From assembly GCF_037126465.1 (NCBI RefSeq), contig NC_088202.1:117814123-117878122 (forward strand): a stretch of 64,000 bases of DNA, given 5' to 3'. The notes beneath the pieces were generated by a model that was not told the origin of the DNA, did not search any database, and saw only the letters and a program-made list of their open reading frames with translations. The position numbers and the translations under genes were made by a program. This DNA comes from Ornithodoros turicata (taxonomy: Eukaryota; Arthropoda; Arachnida; Ixodida; Argasidae). Shown here piece by piece: positions 32,862-44,460 of the stretch (its first letter is position 1; each line of letters opens with the position of its first letter).

Positions 32862-35560
32862 GCAAAGTATATCGAGCAACTGAGGTGAAGTAAATGAAAT
32901 GAACAAACAGCCAGCAAAGCGGTGCCGGTTATTTAACAGAAGTTAATATTTACCGCGGCGCTTACTGATCGTGGAATTGATGAAAACAACAAAGATGAAT
33001 TGTTGAGACCACAATCTTCGAACGTTCGGAATTTTTGCGAAGTATTTTAGGTCGAAGGCACACACGCATGTGGCGCCGTGAAAATGCTGTTCAAGGTACT
33101 TTTTTCATTGTTGCGAGGGGTCCTAGATTGCTTCACAGCAAAGTGGTAGCTGCAAAAGAACGCCTGTGTGCCTCACAAACGTCAACTGTGTACCACTAAC
33201 GGGAGCTCAGTCTCGTGTTGGACGCTACGGTATAGTGTGTAGAGATTTCTGGAGAAGGAGCACAGTGTAGATATTTTGAACGCCAACTTTCTGGTTCTCA
33301 AGAACTTCTGCCCCTATCCTGCAGAACTGTGTTCAGAAGTGTTCTGTGTGCGGAAGTGTTCAATGAAGTCTACGTTGAGATTCTTCGTCGACGCACCTAG
33401 AAATATTCCCGCAAAAGATCACGCAAAATATAACTTTATCTATCTAGTACTAGACCATCGCGCGTAGCCAAAGGTAATCTCTGAATTTTGTTATCAACAC
33501 GGCTCTTTCTTTTTTTTCGAGGGCGCAAACATAAATATACAAAGGGGTTACCTAAGGCGTCTTACTTGGGACGAAGAAAATAAAATAAACGAGAAGTCAC
33601 TGCATAAACTAAAGTTCATTCTGTGTGGTAGGAAAATTTAATATGGCGTGGAACGCTCAGGACATGGTCAGCGCCTCGAGAATAATATTTACAATCTATG
33701 AGCTATGAGGGGCGATATATGCATTGCTACGCTTCATGAAACGAGAGGTGAGTGGGGAGAGGTGGGTGAGTTCATTCTAACGACCATACAGCTTGAAATC
33801 ATATTGAAAAATGAAAAGGAATTTCGCGACATTCTGTTGGTCATCATGAATGAGCTATAAGCCACGCGCCGGGGACTTTCTTCACGGAGTGTGGATCTCT
33901 GTTAATCTTGAATAGGCTTTGCTTGTTTGTTTGTAAGGAAAAAAAGTGAGGAGAGATTGAACTCGTCTCCCAACTTGTTCTGCTAATCGTAACATAAATT
34001 CTTACCCCCCCCCTCCAATTTGCTTAGGTTGCATGTTTCAAAGAGTAAAGTGTAGCATATATGTGAATGTCATTCTCCGGTGAAGGTTAACATGTAACCT
34101 AAAGACTGGTTAAAACGAAGGTAAACTTAAAAAACCAGCTGCATGTGAAAGAACGAAGGAGGTTGGGTATCGGGGTCCAATTCTCTTTCGTTTTTGTAAC
34201 AACAGCAGAGCAACATCTGTAATAGAGAGATATCGTGCTTCGCATGTGACTCGGATTAATCATGTTTTGAGTAACTTCATGTAACAAGTGATATGAATAA
34301 AATGCATTAGTTGTCACATTAATTTCTGGAAGGCTTTTGAGGCCAAGGGGTGCCCCACAAAATCCGTCTAACTACGGTGATACATTTTATTACGAACGAA
34401 ATTTTATGAAAGGAAGAAAGACGTAATTAAATAATGGCTGTCGATGAAAACGTAAGTGGAGGCACGCAGGGTCCTGTAGCGGACACATAGTTCATATTTT
34501 TCATATACGAAAAGTACCTGTCATCGGCCATCAACACGATCGAAAATATCTGCTGTGTTCAGACCGCAGGGAGTTGACACAATAAAAAGTCGAGTTGATT
34601 CACTGCCACATGCCGCAGCATACGCCTCAGTTCATGATATCAGAATCAATACAGCAAATCCGTAACGCTTTTAGGCGTAACCTCCTCATTAGCTTTAGGA
34701 TCAGCCTTCTTCCAAGCCACCTATCGACAACAGAGGGAAATGACAGTTGTAGGCGGAAATGCTTCCATTTCGGCGGAAGAGGGAGAATGTGATGAACGAT
34801 CCGCAACAGGCGTGGTTCGTCCGTCCATCCTCCGGTGAGTACATAGTTCAAATTGCTGTCGCGGTGTGGAAGCACACATACTGGGACACCCAGAGGGAAC
34901 ACCCGGATTGGTCTGCTTTCTTTTGTTGTTGAGTTAACGCTACCAGGGCGACTACTCACACAGATTCAGTGACCTTTTATGGCGTTAACGGTATCGTTAT
35001 ATGACAATGGGTTTCGTCTAGATTACGAATACACCGGTGCATGATATACTTCATTTTACCGCAAGCAGGGGTTATCGTTTAGGGTAGAATTGTTAAAATC
35101 CAACTTCCTTGGCTTTTGCCTGTCACGTTTTGTCACATATCTGTCACGTCTTTTGCGGATGATTCGCCATACGCTAGTCATGCATATTACGTAACGAGCA
35201 TTCTGATTGATTTGTTAACGCGGCAGATCGACTATCCGAGGTTTTGGGAGATGCTTTAACCTTTACTTATGCCAGGAAGCAAACACAGTTATGAATTTTC
35301 TTTAGGTTTCGGTTTAGTATGCATCAAGTGCCAGATGATACAGGCCGGGCACAGAAATGTGTCGCTAAAAACGCAGAAAAAAATACGAACAAATAAAAAG
35401 ATCCAGATACCAGACCGTAAATGTTGTATGCATTATCCATAATTTATACCTACGCTACGGTTCTATGTATATACTTTCGTATATACTTTATATACTTTCG
35501 TGCTTCCTTTGAAGAAAAATTGTCCTCGAGAATTAGTGGAACATGAACCCCGTCATTTCC
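32862..35560. other. Downstream of the phospholipase gene, unassigned
   Basis: The start may include the 3' UTR. There is a C-rich run near 34010. No element boundary or exon was recognised. Confidence 0.4.
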
Positions 35561-35723
35561 AGAGGACGCTATTGGTAGTGCCTTCAAATGCTCGGTGTAG
35601 GCTGCTACAACATTTATTGCACCACTGCCTTCATTTCTTTTTCTTTTTGATGAGGGCAGTGGTGCAATAAATGTTGTAGCAGCCTACATCGAGCATTTGA
35701 AGGTACTACCAATAGCGTCCTCT
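35561..35723. repeat. 163-bp inverted repeat (foldback)
   Basis: Arms of 69 bp at 35561-35629 and 35655-35723 pair with few mismatches (AGAGGACGCTATTGG with CCAATAGCGTCCTCT). The 25-bp loop is T-rich. There is no coding content. Confidence 0.8.
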
Positions 35724-36234
35724 AGGAATCTCTCTTTCCTTTTGATTGTTTAATTGAATAACGAGTCCTTCTTTCTCATTAATTCTGATAACAGCACGTG
35801 GAAAGAACTGTATCTTTCTGCACACCATTAAAATCGTTTTGGATATCATATGAGTAGTTGTTATATCTCCTCCAACGTCTGATTAGATGTTTTACGATCT
35901 GTTGTCTGATGTAGGCCTGAAGACAAGCTTTTCGGAGAGAAAACATGTACCAAGTACACTGTGGAAAAGTCGGCACCAGAAACCTGGCAAGAATTTCCAC
36001 CCCCGAATTTTTCCAGAGATTACATCCAGAGATGGGGACCTAGTGCCACACCCTTTATGACGTTAACCAAGAGGGAAGAGACGGTTGTCAACTGGAAGGT
36101 GATCAAAAATGTTTGAAACGTGAGATGCACGTAGTGACAAAAATAAACAACGTAATGTATCTACACACCAGTCAGCGATTCTTCTATTATTATCATTGCG
36201 CTGCTCAGGGATGAGGGTGTAACATACTGCTACA

Positions 36235-36935
36235 ACACGTCGACCAACATAAAATCCTAGGAGTAATTGTAGACAACAAATTGTCCTGGAAAGAGCACAT
36301 TGCTTACGTTAAGCAAACGCCACTAAAGAAGATGAATTTAATACCACGTACGCTAGGGCAGGCATCAACTGATGTTCGACAGGTAGCATACGCTACCCCT
36401 ACTAGGTCAATGTTCAAGTATTGCTCTCCCGTATGTCATCCAGAAGAACAGTAAAAAAGCTAAAGTTTGAAATGGTAGAAAGAAGGGCAATGAGGTTTGT
36501 TTTTAATAAACTTGAGACGTACGATTCTCCAACACAATTAGTTCAGTATGCTAACATTACTCGATTATGAGCTCGAGCTAAAAGACAACAGATGAAAATG
36601 TTCTGGCTCATACTTAACGAACAACTTAATGGTCACGCTTAGGAGTATTTGACTTCTACTGAATCTGAATGTACCAGAATATGACGTAGTAAACGCCTAC
36701 ATGAACCGTTGTGTAACATGAACGTAGTTAAGAATATTTTTTCCCACGTGCTCTTCCCATTGGAACTCCTTCCCACAAAGTGTAATTGAATGTGAGCCGC
36801 TGTCAGACTTCCTCAATATAATTACGGTTCCACCTCCATTAATCTTTGATTGCATGCATCTTCGTCGTGTTAATCGCTCCTACTATGATACCACTCACGG
36901 GTCCCAGTGGAATCATTAAATAAATAAATAATATA
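36235..36935 (+). pseudogene. Degenerate LINE reverse transcriptase C-terminal fragment
   Basis: The first frame reads HKILGVIVDNKLSWKEHI and, after a gap, FKYCSPVCHP. Later frames show ERRAMRFVF-like and FPLELLPTKCN-like segments typical of the end of CR1/Jockey-type ORF2. Many stops interrupt it. The 3' part ends in AAATAAATAAATAA. Confidence 0.7.
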
Positions 36936-37846
36936 GGGGTATGCAAGGTATAATTATGTACCTCAACTCGGTCAGATTTTATACAGCGTGCGTTGCACAT
37001 GCGACGTTATGTCTTATCACAATCCTTCATGTATACTATACAGGGTGTCTTTTTTTTAGGCGCCACAGATATTTTATTAAAAATCTATGAGAGCCGTACG
37101 TATGCCATTTGGGCGTGTAACATACCTGGCCTGGCGGACATTTTTCCTAGCCGGTCGTATCGGTGTTCGATGACTAATAAACTAAAATTCGATAATTAAC
37201 TTAGCTGGAACAGCTTTCGACTATACGACGGTCTTCAATCCTGCCATCTCAGTTTTTCCTAAAACTCTTTTCTTAGTAAGTTAATTATCGTATGTTTGCT
37301 AATGAGATATCGAACACCGATGCGACCGGCCAGGAAAGTTGTTCGCCAGACCAGGTATGTTAGACGCCCAAACGGGGGGGGGGGGGGGGTATATGTTTAA
37401 TGCAAAGTAAAAAAAGAAAAGAGACGAGAGAAAAGTTAGCCACGATGTGCGCTTGCTATTCCCTAAAGCTTTCAAGCAAACAAAAGAAGATACAAACAGC
37501 TGGGATACAGAAAATTATAAAAAAAATACACAAGAAACAGGTCCTTCACTAATCGTTGCGCATAGGACGTATCAGAGAATGCACAGGAGTTTAGATTCCC
37601 GGAGGAATCGTGTCAGCGCAGAGGTGACTTCACCGTGCTGGGTAGGGCCAAGTAGCACCGCGAGGGAAAGCTCTCGGTAGCCTAGATGAGCAAGGCGGTG
37701 CCGGTGACTCGATCGGTGATCTTCGTACCGCTGGTAGGCAATGAGGATGTGTGGCACATCGGCTTCTACGTTGCACGTTGGGCAAAGAGGTGATGGGTGC
37801 TGATTCATCTTAAATAGGAGGAGAGAAGTTCGTGCCACATTCAGCC

Positions 37847-40054
37847 CTATCCTCCTTTCGCCCGGTGAGCCTGACAAGCTGTGTGGGGAAACTGATGGAG
37901 AGAATGGTTTTGCATCGCCTCGACTGGTGGCTCGAAAAACGACGTGCGTTCCCTCACGAAATGGCTGGATTTCGTCGCCACCGAAGCTCCATGGATCCAG
38001 TTCTCGACCTAGTCTCTACAGTTCAACATGCTCGAGCCCATCGACGGATCGTCCGATCGGTCTTCCTCGACATCAAGCGCGCCTATGATACCGTCTCGCA
38101 CATTTGTGTGCTGCATGCCTTGCGCTCGTTTGGAGTATCCGGTCGGCTCTTCATCTGGCTCCAAGACTTCCTTACGGACCGAACTGTCGCTGTCCGTACG
38201 TCCCAAGGCCAAAGCCCTCAGCATCCTGTTCCCCAAGGAGTCCCCCAAGGAAGCATTCTCAGCCCGACACTCTTTAACGTGGTGATGGCCGGCCTACAAT
38301 CAGTAATTCCTCGCAAAGTGTCGTTCTCCGTGTATGCAGATGACGTCGCCCTTTGGACAGTAGGAAAATCACGCCCGGCTCTCCAGCGCCGCCTGCAGCT
38401 CGCTTTAAACAATATCCACACGTACCTGACGCACCTCGGGATGGACCTTTCACCCGAAAAGTGTGTCGAGCTCCCTTTCACGCGTAAAGCTATGGCCAAT
38501 TTCCCACTTTGGCTTGGTTTAAAGAAGCTAGAACCAGTACGCTTTCACCGCTTCCTTGGCGTGGTAATCGACTCGGACTTGCGCTGGGCTCGGCACATTA
38601 AACACCTTGAAACTAAAGTGCAGCGATGGCTCCCCGCAATCCAACATCTTTCTGGCCCAGGATGGGGCTGTGATCAGCGTTCCCTGCTCGCGGTTCACGC
38701 GGCATTGGTGAGGGCAACTGTGCTTTACAGCCTTCCTATTCTGCACAGGATATCAACAACTTCATTAAATACGCTTCGGTCCCTGTTTGCTCGAAGCCTT
38801 CGTCGATGCCTCGGAGTTCCAAGAATGGCTGAAACACGACAAGTACTGGCTGAAGCTGGTGAGCTCCCGATTGAAGTTCTCCGTGAACGGGAAACGGCTC
38901 GGCACTACCTCCGTTTGCGTGCTCACATTCCCCGCCACCCGCTACTCAGGAAAATTCGATACCGCCCTGGAAGCGACTTCTATCGAGTAGCGCAGAGGAC
39001 ACGCCAGACTCTCACTGGCTTCATAACTAAGGACACTATACCGCCGGAAGCCCCCTGGTCTCTACCGGTACCGCCCACTTTTGTACGCCTCCCAAACCTT
39101 CTGCAAATAAGAGATCAGGTCCCACCTCAAGTCCTCCGAGCCCATTTTCATGCTCTGGTAGACGAGAAGTTTTCTACGTTTACGGCAGCATATACTGATG
39201 GCGCATCGCGAAACAACAAGTCCGCCTCAGCCTTCGTCATTCCATCCGAAGGCGTCGTGCACGGAAGACGCCTTTCACATCCAACCTCCTCCACAGCTGC
39301 GGAACTCTATGCCATCCTTTTCTTTCTACAACACATCGCTGATTTTCCACCCCGGGAATGGGCAGTCTTTACAGACTCCAAATCTGCACTTCAAGCAATT
39401 GAAACTTCCGGCATACGAGGCCCATCCGCATCCCTAGTCACAGACGTGTTAATGGCTTACCACACTATCTACGCCGCAGGCCACAGGCTAGTTCTCCAGT
39501 GGGTTCCAGCCCATTGTGGTGTCGTGGGGAACGAGCAGGCCGACAGCGCCGCAGAAGCAGCACTCTCGTCTCGGAACCGGACCCGTATTGTTCTGCTCAG
39601 AGGAGACCGCCGTTCAATTCTGCGACGTCTAGTGACACCCCTGGCTTCCCGCCAACGGACAACCGACATTCTTCCCCCCTCTATGTTGAACAGAGTTGAT
39701 CCCACGCTCGCTTTCCGCATGCCACGAAACACATCTCGTCAGGATGCTGCATTAATCCACCGCATGCGCCTCGATGTGGCCTTTACAGCTCAGTGGCGTT
39801 ACCGCTTGTGACAAATTGATTCTCCCACCTGCTGCCACTGTGGTGCTCTTGAGGATCTGGAGCACATTCTTCTTCATTGCCCTCACTACGAACCTTCCCG
39901 AACCACACTCTCCGAGTCTCTTCGTCAGCTGGACTCTCGCCCTTTCTCCCTACCGAAATTGCTTGGTCCCTGGCCCAATCCAGCCCAGCAACGCTCTGCG
40001 CTCAAAGGTCTTCTGACATTTCTGGACACCATCGGACTTCGATCGTTATTGTAA
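37847..40054 (+). pseudogene. LINE ORF2 (RT, RNase H, Cys/His tail) with one nonsense mutation
   Basis: The reverse transcriptase shows FRPVSLTSCVGK, FLDIKRAYDTVSH, PQGVPQGSILSP and the catalytic FSVYADDVALW. RNase H follows with AAYTDGASRNNKSAS, FTDSKSALQAIETSG and WVPAHCGVVGNEQADSAAEA. The frame is open for about 655 codons, then meets TGA at 39809-39811 where the sister copy at 20100 has CGA. It continues open for 80 codons with CCHCGALEDLEHILLHCPHY and ends at TAA. The N-terminal endonuclease and first RT part are missing, so it could not move by itself. RT plus RNase H fits the I/R1/Jockey groups; I do not assign one. Confidence 0.9.
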
Positions 40055-40163
40055 AGGGGCACGTTATTTTATTCCCCCCAGTCCACCAAGCACTGGGGTA
40101 GAGTATCGCCTGTTGCGATGAAACTCCCCACTCTCCAAGGCCGAAAATAAAGTTGTTGTTGTT
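37847..40163 (+). mobile_element. LINE with (TTG)n tail and 15-bp target duplication
   Basis: GTGCCACATTCAGCC occurs at 37832-37846 and 40164-40178. The element is 5'-truncated within the reverse transcriptase, carries RT, RNase H and the ORF2 C-terminus, and ends AATAAAGTTGTTGTTGTTG. It lies inside the poly(C)-tailed LINE. Confidence 0.9.
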
Positions 40164-40722
40164 GTGCCACATTCAGCCGCAGCCGATGAAGCAACTATTC
40201 CTCGATGCGCGGGATGCGGCCAGGCACAGCATATGTCATGAAAGGGTCAATGGATTGAAGGAAGGCATTGGTTCGTATAGCTTCTTGCTGAAAGAGCTGT
40301 GTGCGGTTGGCAGTGAAGCGACGGATTTTCAGCTGGCACATAAAGTGCGCAAGGGGAAAGACGGTTGGTTGCTCAGTGTCGTGGACTTGCCGAGCAAGAG
40401 CGTCAGCACGATCTTTGCCTGAAATCCCGACAAACGGCATATCTGGGGCTCTCATGGATTTTTAATAAAAATATGTAGCACCTAAAAAAAGGACACCCTG
40501 TATGTGATGCCGTTACTTCAAGATCATGGCTACTTCAAGAAAACCTTTGGTAAGATTAGAAAACAAACACAGGAGTACTAGCATGCGAGCATTAATCGGA
40601 AAATCTAAAAATCAACAAAAGGCGGTATACGAAATAGAAGCTACGCGCATTAGAAGGTTGTACGGAGATTTATACAGTTCAAAGAGGCAGATCTATGTGC
40701 AACAATCAAAAATGCACAAATA

Positions 40723-40994
40723 CAGGGTGTTTTTTTTTTATTCGACACAGTTTTTTTATGAAAAAGGCTGAGAGAGCAGCGCTGATGCCAAGCAATGTCT
40801 TTTGCAATGGAATGGGGCACACTCGACATGCCCTTACTGTTTATGGCAAAAAAGCAAAAAAAGAAACAAGAAAAAACAAGAACGTGGGGTTCACTTTGCA
40901 AATATCGGAGTCCAATTGAGAAAATTTAATTTCTCGTGAATTATACGAGTAATTGAGAAAAGGGCTCCGAAGTCTTGGCAAAACACCCCCCTGA
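40723..40994. repeat. TA-type MITE, degraded
   Basis: TA and then CAGGGTGTTTTTTTTTT opens the left end. The right end reads AAAACACCCCCCTG. Inside, CGGAGTCCAATTGAG resembles the subterminal motif of the other CAGGGTG elements. Confidence 0.5.
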
Positions 40995-41582
40995 GGTAAA
41001 TAGCGTTGTTCGCATGGTTTTCGAACAACTAATTTTTAAATAAAACATATACCTCCTCTTGCAGGAAGGAGTGTAGGCACTGTGGCTAATCAAGGGCTTC
41101 TCGCTATCGACACTAGGAGGCCGGAGAATCGTGTAAGCTGAGCTGACTGTAAACAAAAGGGAGCGCTGCCTCTGGGTGACATAAGCAGTCGATGCTTTAT
41201 CGTCTGTCATATAAGCAGAACTGTCTGAAGAACATACTCTTGGAAGTGCTTGATCGCTGCACGCTTATACGGACATTGGAAATGCGGCACGACGTGGGAG
41301 CCTCCGCAATTAGCACACTTCGGTTGCCGTCGAGCCGTGCACTTTTTTCAAGTTGTGCGGGCCGCCGCAAATTTCGCAACGTCGAGGTCAGCGGGAGTTA
41401 CGCACAAGATGACGAAATCTTTGGTAGTGGAAACAGCGCGCTGAGCCATCCATGTACCCTTGCCTGGACGTTGTTGACGAAAAGTCTAAAGTGAACCTCG
41501 GGAGACCGGTGAACCGAAACATGAGGGTAACAGGGATGTGACGATTCAAGCCGTTATCGTCAGAAGCAACAGCAACAATAAG
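40995..41582. other. Unassigned gap
   Basis: Short overlapping frames only. Nothing was recognised. Confidence 0.4.
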
Positions 41583-41611
41583 TTTATTTTAATGATGATG
41601 ATTGGCGAGCT

Positions 41612-43585
41612 TCATCGCGAGGGGCGATGCTCTACCCCAGTAATGTGGTGAAATGAAATAATGAGTCGCCTCACAGTGAGGACCGGAGTCACACAGTGTC
41701 GAGAACGTGTAGGAGTGCTTTTACAAAAGAGCGTTGGTGGGCTGGTTTTGCCCATGGACAAAGCAATTTCTTCGTACAGAGACGGCGAGAGTCCATCTGC
41801 TTTAGAGACACTGAAAGTGTGTTTCGGAAGAGGTGATAGTGCGGGCAATAGAGAAGGATATTGTTGCGAGAGCCACAGCGTCAGGATGGTAATCACTTCC
41901 ATCAGATCAGGGTCACGGGCTTGTTCTGTGCATAGATCGAGGTTGTCAATGAATGAGACCGTTCCGCTGCTTCCGCAAGCTGGTAGGGGGGACCGTGACA
42001 GCGCATCCGCATCTTGATGTTTGAGTCCTGCTCGATACCTGACATCAAAGTCGTATTCTTGAAGCTGAAGGGCCCAACGAGCGAGCCTCCCAGAGGGAGA
42101 CTTAATGTTGACCAACCAACAGAGCGCGTGATGGTCAGTGACAACCGTAAAATGTCGTCCATATAAGTAGGGTCTGAGTTTTGTAACCGCCCAGACAACA
42201 GCCAAACATTCTTTCTCAGTAACACTGTAGTTCGTCTCCGGGCCAGTCAGGGATCGACTCGCGAAGGCAACCGGGTGTTCTACGTTCTCCCAGCGTTGAG
42301 CCAGAACTGCACCGAGTCCCACTCCACTAGCATCCGTGTGAAGTTCCGTTGGTTTGTCTGGGTTGAAGTGCCGTAGTAAAGGGGCGGAAGAAAGTTCGCG
42401 TTTGAGGATCTGGAAGGAGCTCTCGTGCTCGTAAGTCCAACTGTACAATGAGCCTTTTTTTAAAAGGGCATGAAGGGGGTGTGCTTTTTTCGCGAAGTCC
42501 TTGATGAACCTGCGGAAATAAGAGCATAACCCAAGAAACCTCCGCAAAGACTTAACAGTGGTTGGACAGGGAAATTCTGCAACTGCGGCGATCTTCTTAG
42601 GGTCAGGCCGAATACCGTCGGCAGACACGACATGGCCGAGGATCGTGAGTTCTTGTGAACCGAACCGGCACTTCTTACTGTTCAGCGTGAGGTTGGCGCC
42701 ACGCATGCAATTAAGAACTTGACCGAGACGCGCATTGTGCTCATCAATCGTAGATCCAAACACAACGATGTCGTCTAAGTAGCAGAGGCAAGCGGTCCAT
42801 TTCAAATTGCCAAGGACGTTGTCGACCATTCGCTCGAAGGTAGCTGGCGCGTTGCACAAACCAAACGGCATTACTTTGAACTCGTAAAGCCCATCGGGAG
42901 TGACGAAAGCTGTTTTTTCACGGTCCCTAGGGTCCACTTCAATTTGCCAGTATCCAGATCGCATATCGATCGAGGAAAAGTATTTTGCATTTTGTAGGGA
43001 ATCGAGTGCGTCATCAATACGTGGCATCGGATAGGTATCCCGCTTAGTGATCTTATTGAGTTTTCTGTAGTCGACACAAAAGCGCCATGAGTTATCTTTC
43101 TTGCGTACTAAAACAACTCGTGCAGCCCAGGGACTGCAAGAGGGCTGGATAATGTCGCCTTTCAACATCTCATCGACTTCTTTTTGAATGACCTGGCGTT
43201 CAGCAAAGGACACTCGATACGGCTTCTGTCTTATGGGACCCTGACCCTCAGTGTCGATAGAGTGTTTGACGACGGATGTGTGTCTCAGGGGCCTCTTCTC
43301 GAAGTCAAAGATAGTACCGTAGGGATGCAGAAGTCGCATAATTTTCACTCGGTTCTCGTCGTCGAGCGCACCGTCGATCATGGACAGAAGGCGCTCCGAG
43401 AGTATGTCCTCAGCTGGGTCAGGAGGCGGTGATGTAGCTGGAGGTAAGTCGTCAGAGAGACAGGTGACATCGGCGCAGAATATCGGCATTGTAAATGAAG
43501 CGACTGTTACGCCCTTAGGAAGCGTTTGTGGAGAGAAGCCTGGGTTAACGAGCCAAAGAGAAGTTGAGCCGTTTGCCAGCGTCAC
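41612..43585 (-). CDS. Ty3/gypsy RT and RNase H frame, with a chimeric tail
   Basis: An uninterrupted frame of 657 codons. RT shows CVDYRKLNKITKRDTYPMPR, FSSIDMRSGYWQIEV, VMPFGLCNAPATFERM and the catalytic CYLDDIVVF. The RNase H domain shows ELHTDASGVGLGAVLAQ, TEKECLAVVWAV, VTDHHALCWLV and QDADALSRSP. The natural sequence ends after about codon 574, at the element boundary (41862). The last 83 codons, from YPSLLPALSPLP on, are LINE sequence read in another frame. No integrase follows and no protease precedes. It is classed as a fragment: the open frame suggests a fairly young insertion, not a working gene. Confidence 0.9.
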   Translation of the reverse strand: MTLANGSTSLWLVNPGFSPQTLPKGVTVASFTMPIFCADVTCLSDDLPPATSPPPDPAEDILSERLLSMIDGALDDENRVKIMRLLHPYGTIFDFEKRPLRHTSVVKHSIDTEGQGPIRQKPYRVSFAERQVIQKEVDEMLKGDIIQPSCSPWAARVVLVRKKDNSWRFCVDYRKLNKITKRDTYPMPRIDDALDSLQNAKYFSSIDMRSGYWQIEVDPRDREKTAFVTPDGLYEFKVMPFGLCNAPATFERMVDNVLGNLKWTACLCYLDDIVVFGSTIDEHNARLGQVLNCMRGANLTLNSKKCRFGSQELTILGHVVSADGIRPDPKKIAAVAEFPCPTTVKSLRRFLGLCSYFRRFIKDFAKKAHPLHALLKKGSLYSWTYEHESSFQILKRELSSAPLLRHFNPDKPTELHTDASGVGLGAVLAQRWENVEHPVAFASRSLTGPETNYSVTEKECLAVVWAVTKLRPYLYGRHFTVVTDHHALCWLVNIKSPSGRLARWALQLQEYDFDVRYRAGLKHQDADALSRSPLPACGSSGTVSFIDNLDLCTEQARDPDLMEVITILTLWLSQQYPSLLPALSPLPKHTFSVSKADGLSPSLYEEIALSMGKTSPPTLFCKSTPTRSRHCVTPVLTVRRLIISFHHITGVEHRPSR

Positions 43586-43724
43586 TAGGCTGCGGGGAGA
43601 TACAATGTTAAGAGAAACGGGGGTGACTCAGTCTGTTTATTATCGGGCCAGCACGAGAGGAAGAGACCGCCACCCGTGCCAGAGAACGCCTTCGTCCTCT
43701 CACGCTCGCCTATTACCCGTGACA
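41862..43724 (-). mobile_element. Ty3/gypsy deletion derivative with ATAT target duplication
   Basis: On the minus strand it begins TGTCACGGGTAATAG (LTR start; AATAAACAG inside) at 43724 and ends CTCTCGCAACA at 41862. ATAT flanks it at 43725-43728 and 41858-41861. The LTR-like start runs about 120 bp. Protease and gag are missing, and integrase and nearly all of the 3' LTR are missing. It is 1,863 bp, and only the RT and RNase H part of pol remains. Confidence 0.8.
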
Positions 43725-44084
43725 ATATGCTCTATATCTTCCAGGTCACCGCAGTGACGGCAGCCTCGAGAGTCAACTTGTCTAGAGCGGTGACACCGCT
43801 GAGCTGTAAAAGCCACATTGAGTCGCATTCGATGAATTAATACAGTGTTTTGACGCGAGGTGTTTCCTGGCATCCGGAAAGCGAGCGTTGTATCAACTCT
43901 TGCAAGCATAGATAAGTGAGAACGTCCGTTGTCCATTGGCAGGAAGTCATGGGTGCCACGAGACGAAGAATGGAACGATGGTCTCCCCTCAGCAGTGCAA
44001 TACTCGTCCTTCTTCTAGATGATAGAGCCGCTTCTGTGGCTGTCACCCTGTTTGTCAGCCTGTTCATTCCTCACTAATTCATGA

Positions 44085-44460
44085 GAAGCACATCACATTT
44101 GTCACAATGTAACATAACACCTGATATAACACCTTCAATGTCCTCGTTGGTGTAAGCAAGAGGGACGTCGTTGATTTTACCCTGGTTTTTCACAATGACG
44201 ACGGGATGGTAACTTCAACGTCGATGCCTGCGACAGTCCGGAGGGACAGAGCGTTGGACGCTGCCCGCTCCGTCTTCACGAATATGCACATGAATCCATC
44301 CTTATTTACACAGTGGCGTTCGACTTATTCTTGAGCAGCAGACCGTATGTCAATCGCAACCACGTTGGGCTTCACCTTCCAAAAGGATTTGCCCGGTTGT
44401 ATTGGATTCAATAACACTGGGATACCCTGCGGCCTGTTCTTCCTGTGGGTTTAAAGGGTA
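44085..44460 (-). pseudogene. LINE ORF1 (Gag-like) relic
   Basis: Minus-strand segments read GIPVLLNPIQPGKSFWKV, KPNVVAIDIRSAAQE and, in another frame, KINDVPLAYTNEDIEGVISG. This order and spacing resemble the Gag-like ORF1 of Jockey/I-type LINEs. Several frameshifts are present. It lies directly 5' of the RNase H end at 44076, so the parent copy has lost most of ORF2. Confidence 0.55.

Larger units (their letters stand above)
37374..40430 (-). mobile_element. Poly(C)-tailed LINE, split by a second LINE
   Basis: The minus strand starts near 40430 with the end of RNase H (VGISGKDRADALARQVHD), continues to 40178, then resumes at 37846 with LNVARTSLLLFKMNQHPSPL, CPTCNVEADVPHIL and a stop near 37572. 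The 3' UTR ends ATTAAACATATA and sixteen C (37374-37389). CAAACGG flanks it on both sides (37368-37374 and near 40429-40435), a probable target duplication next to the C tail. There is one in-frame stop just before the interruption. Confidence 0.8.
37041..40500. mobile_element. TA-flanked foldback element split by nested LINEs
   Basis: TA lies at 37039-37040 and 40501-40502. The left end is CAGGGTGTCTTTTTTTTAGG and the right end reversed is CAGGGTGTCCTTTTTTTAGG. The left arm continues through ATGAGAGCCGTACGTATGCC to about 37200. The right arm starts at 37277, breaks at 37373 and resumes at about 40431. Removing the insert leaves a foldback of about 400 bp. Confidence 0.8.
41583..44076 (-). 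mobile_element. LINE with TTG-type tail, interrupted by a Ty3/gypsy element
   Basis: Reading the minus strand from 44076: RNase H end (ATEAALSSRRRTSIALLRGD), FRMPGNTSRQNTVLIHRMRL, CRHCGDLEDIEHI, then the gypsy element. From 41861 to 41583 come the rest of the C-terminus, the 3' UTR (TGGGGTAGAGCATCGCCCC) and a tail of AATAAACTTATTGTTGCTG. The break interrupts the sequence corresponding to EHIL-LHCPHY in the 37847 copy. Confidence 0.85.

Noticed and set aside
33325..33400. Alternative terminal exon of the phospholipase gene
   Set aside because: A good acceptor (CCTATCCTGCAG) exists, but the phase-2 peptide lacks the C-terminal cysteine spacing, and the frame with cysteines is out of phase with exon D. 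32789-32861 fits better.
43380..43757. 125-codon plus frame
   Set aside because: Antisense to the gypsy pol frame and its LTR start; a shadow of the element.
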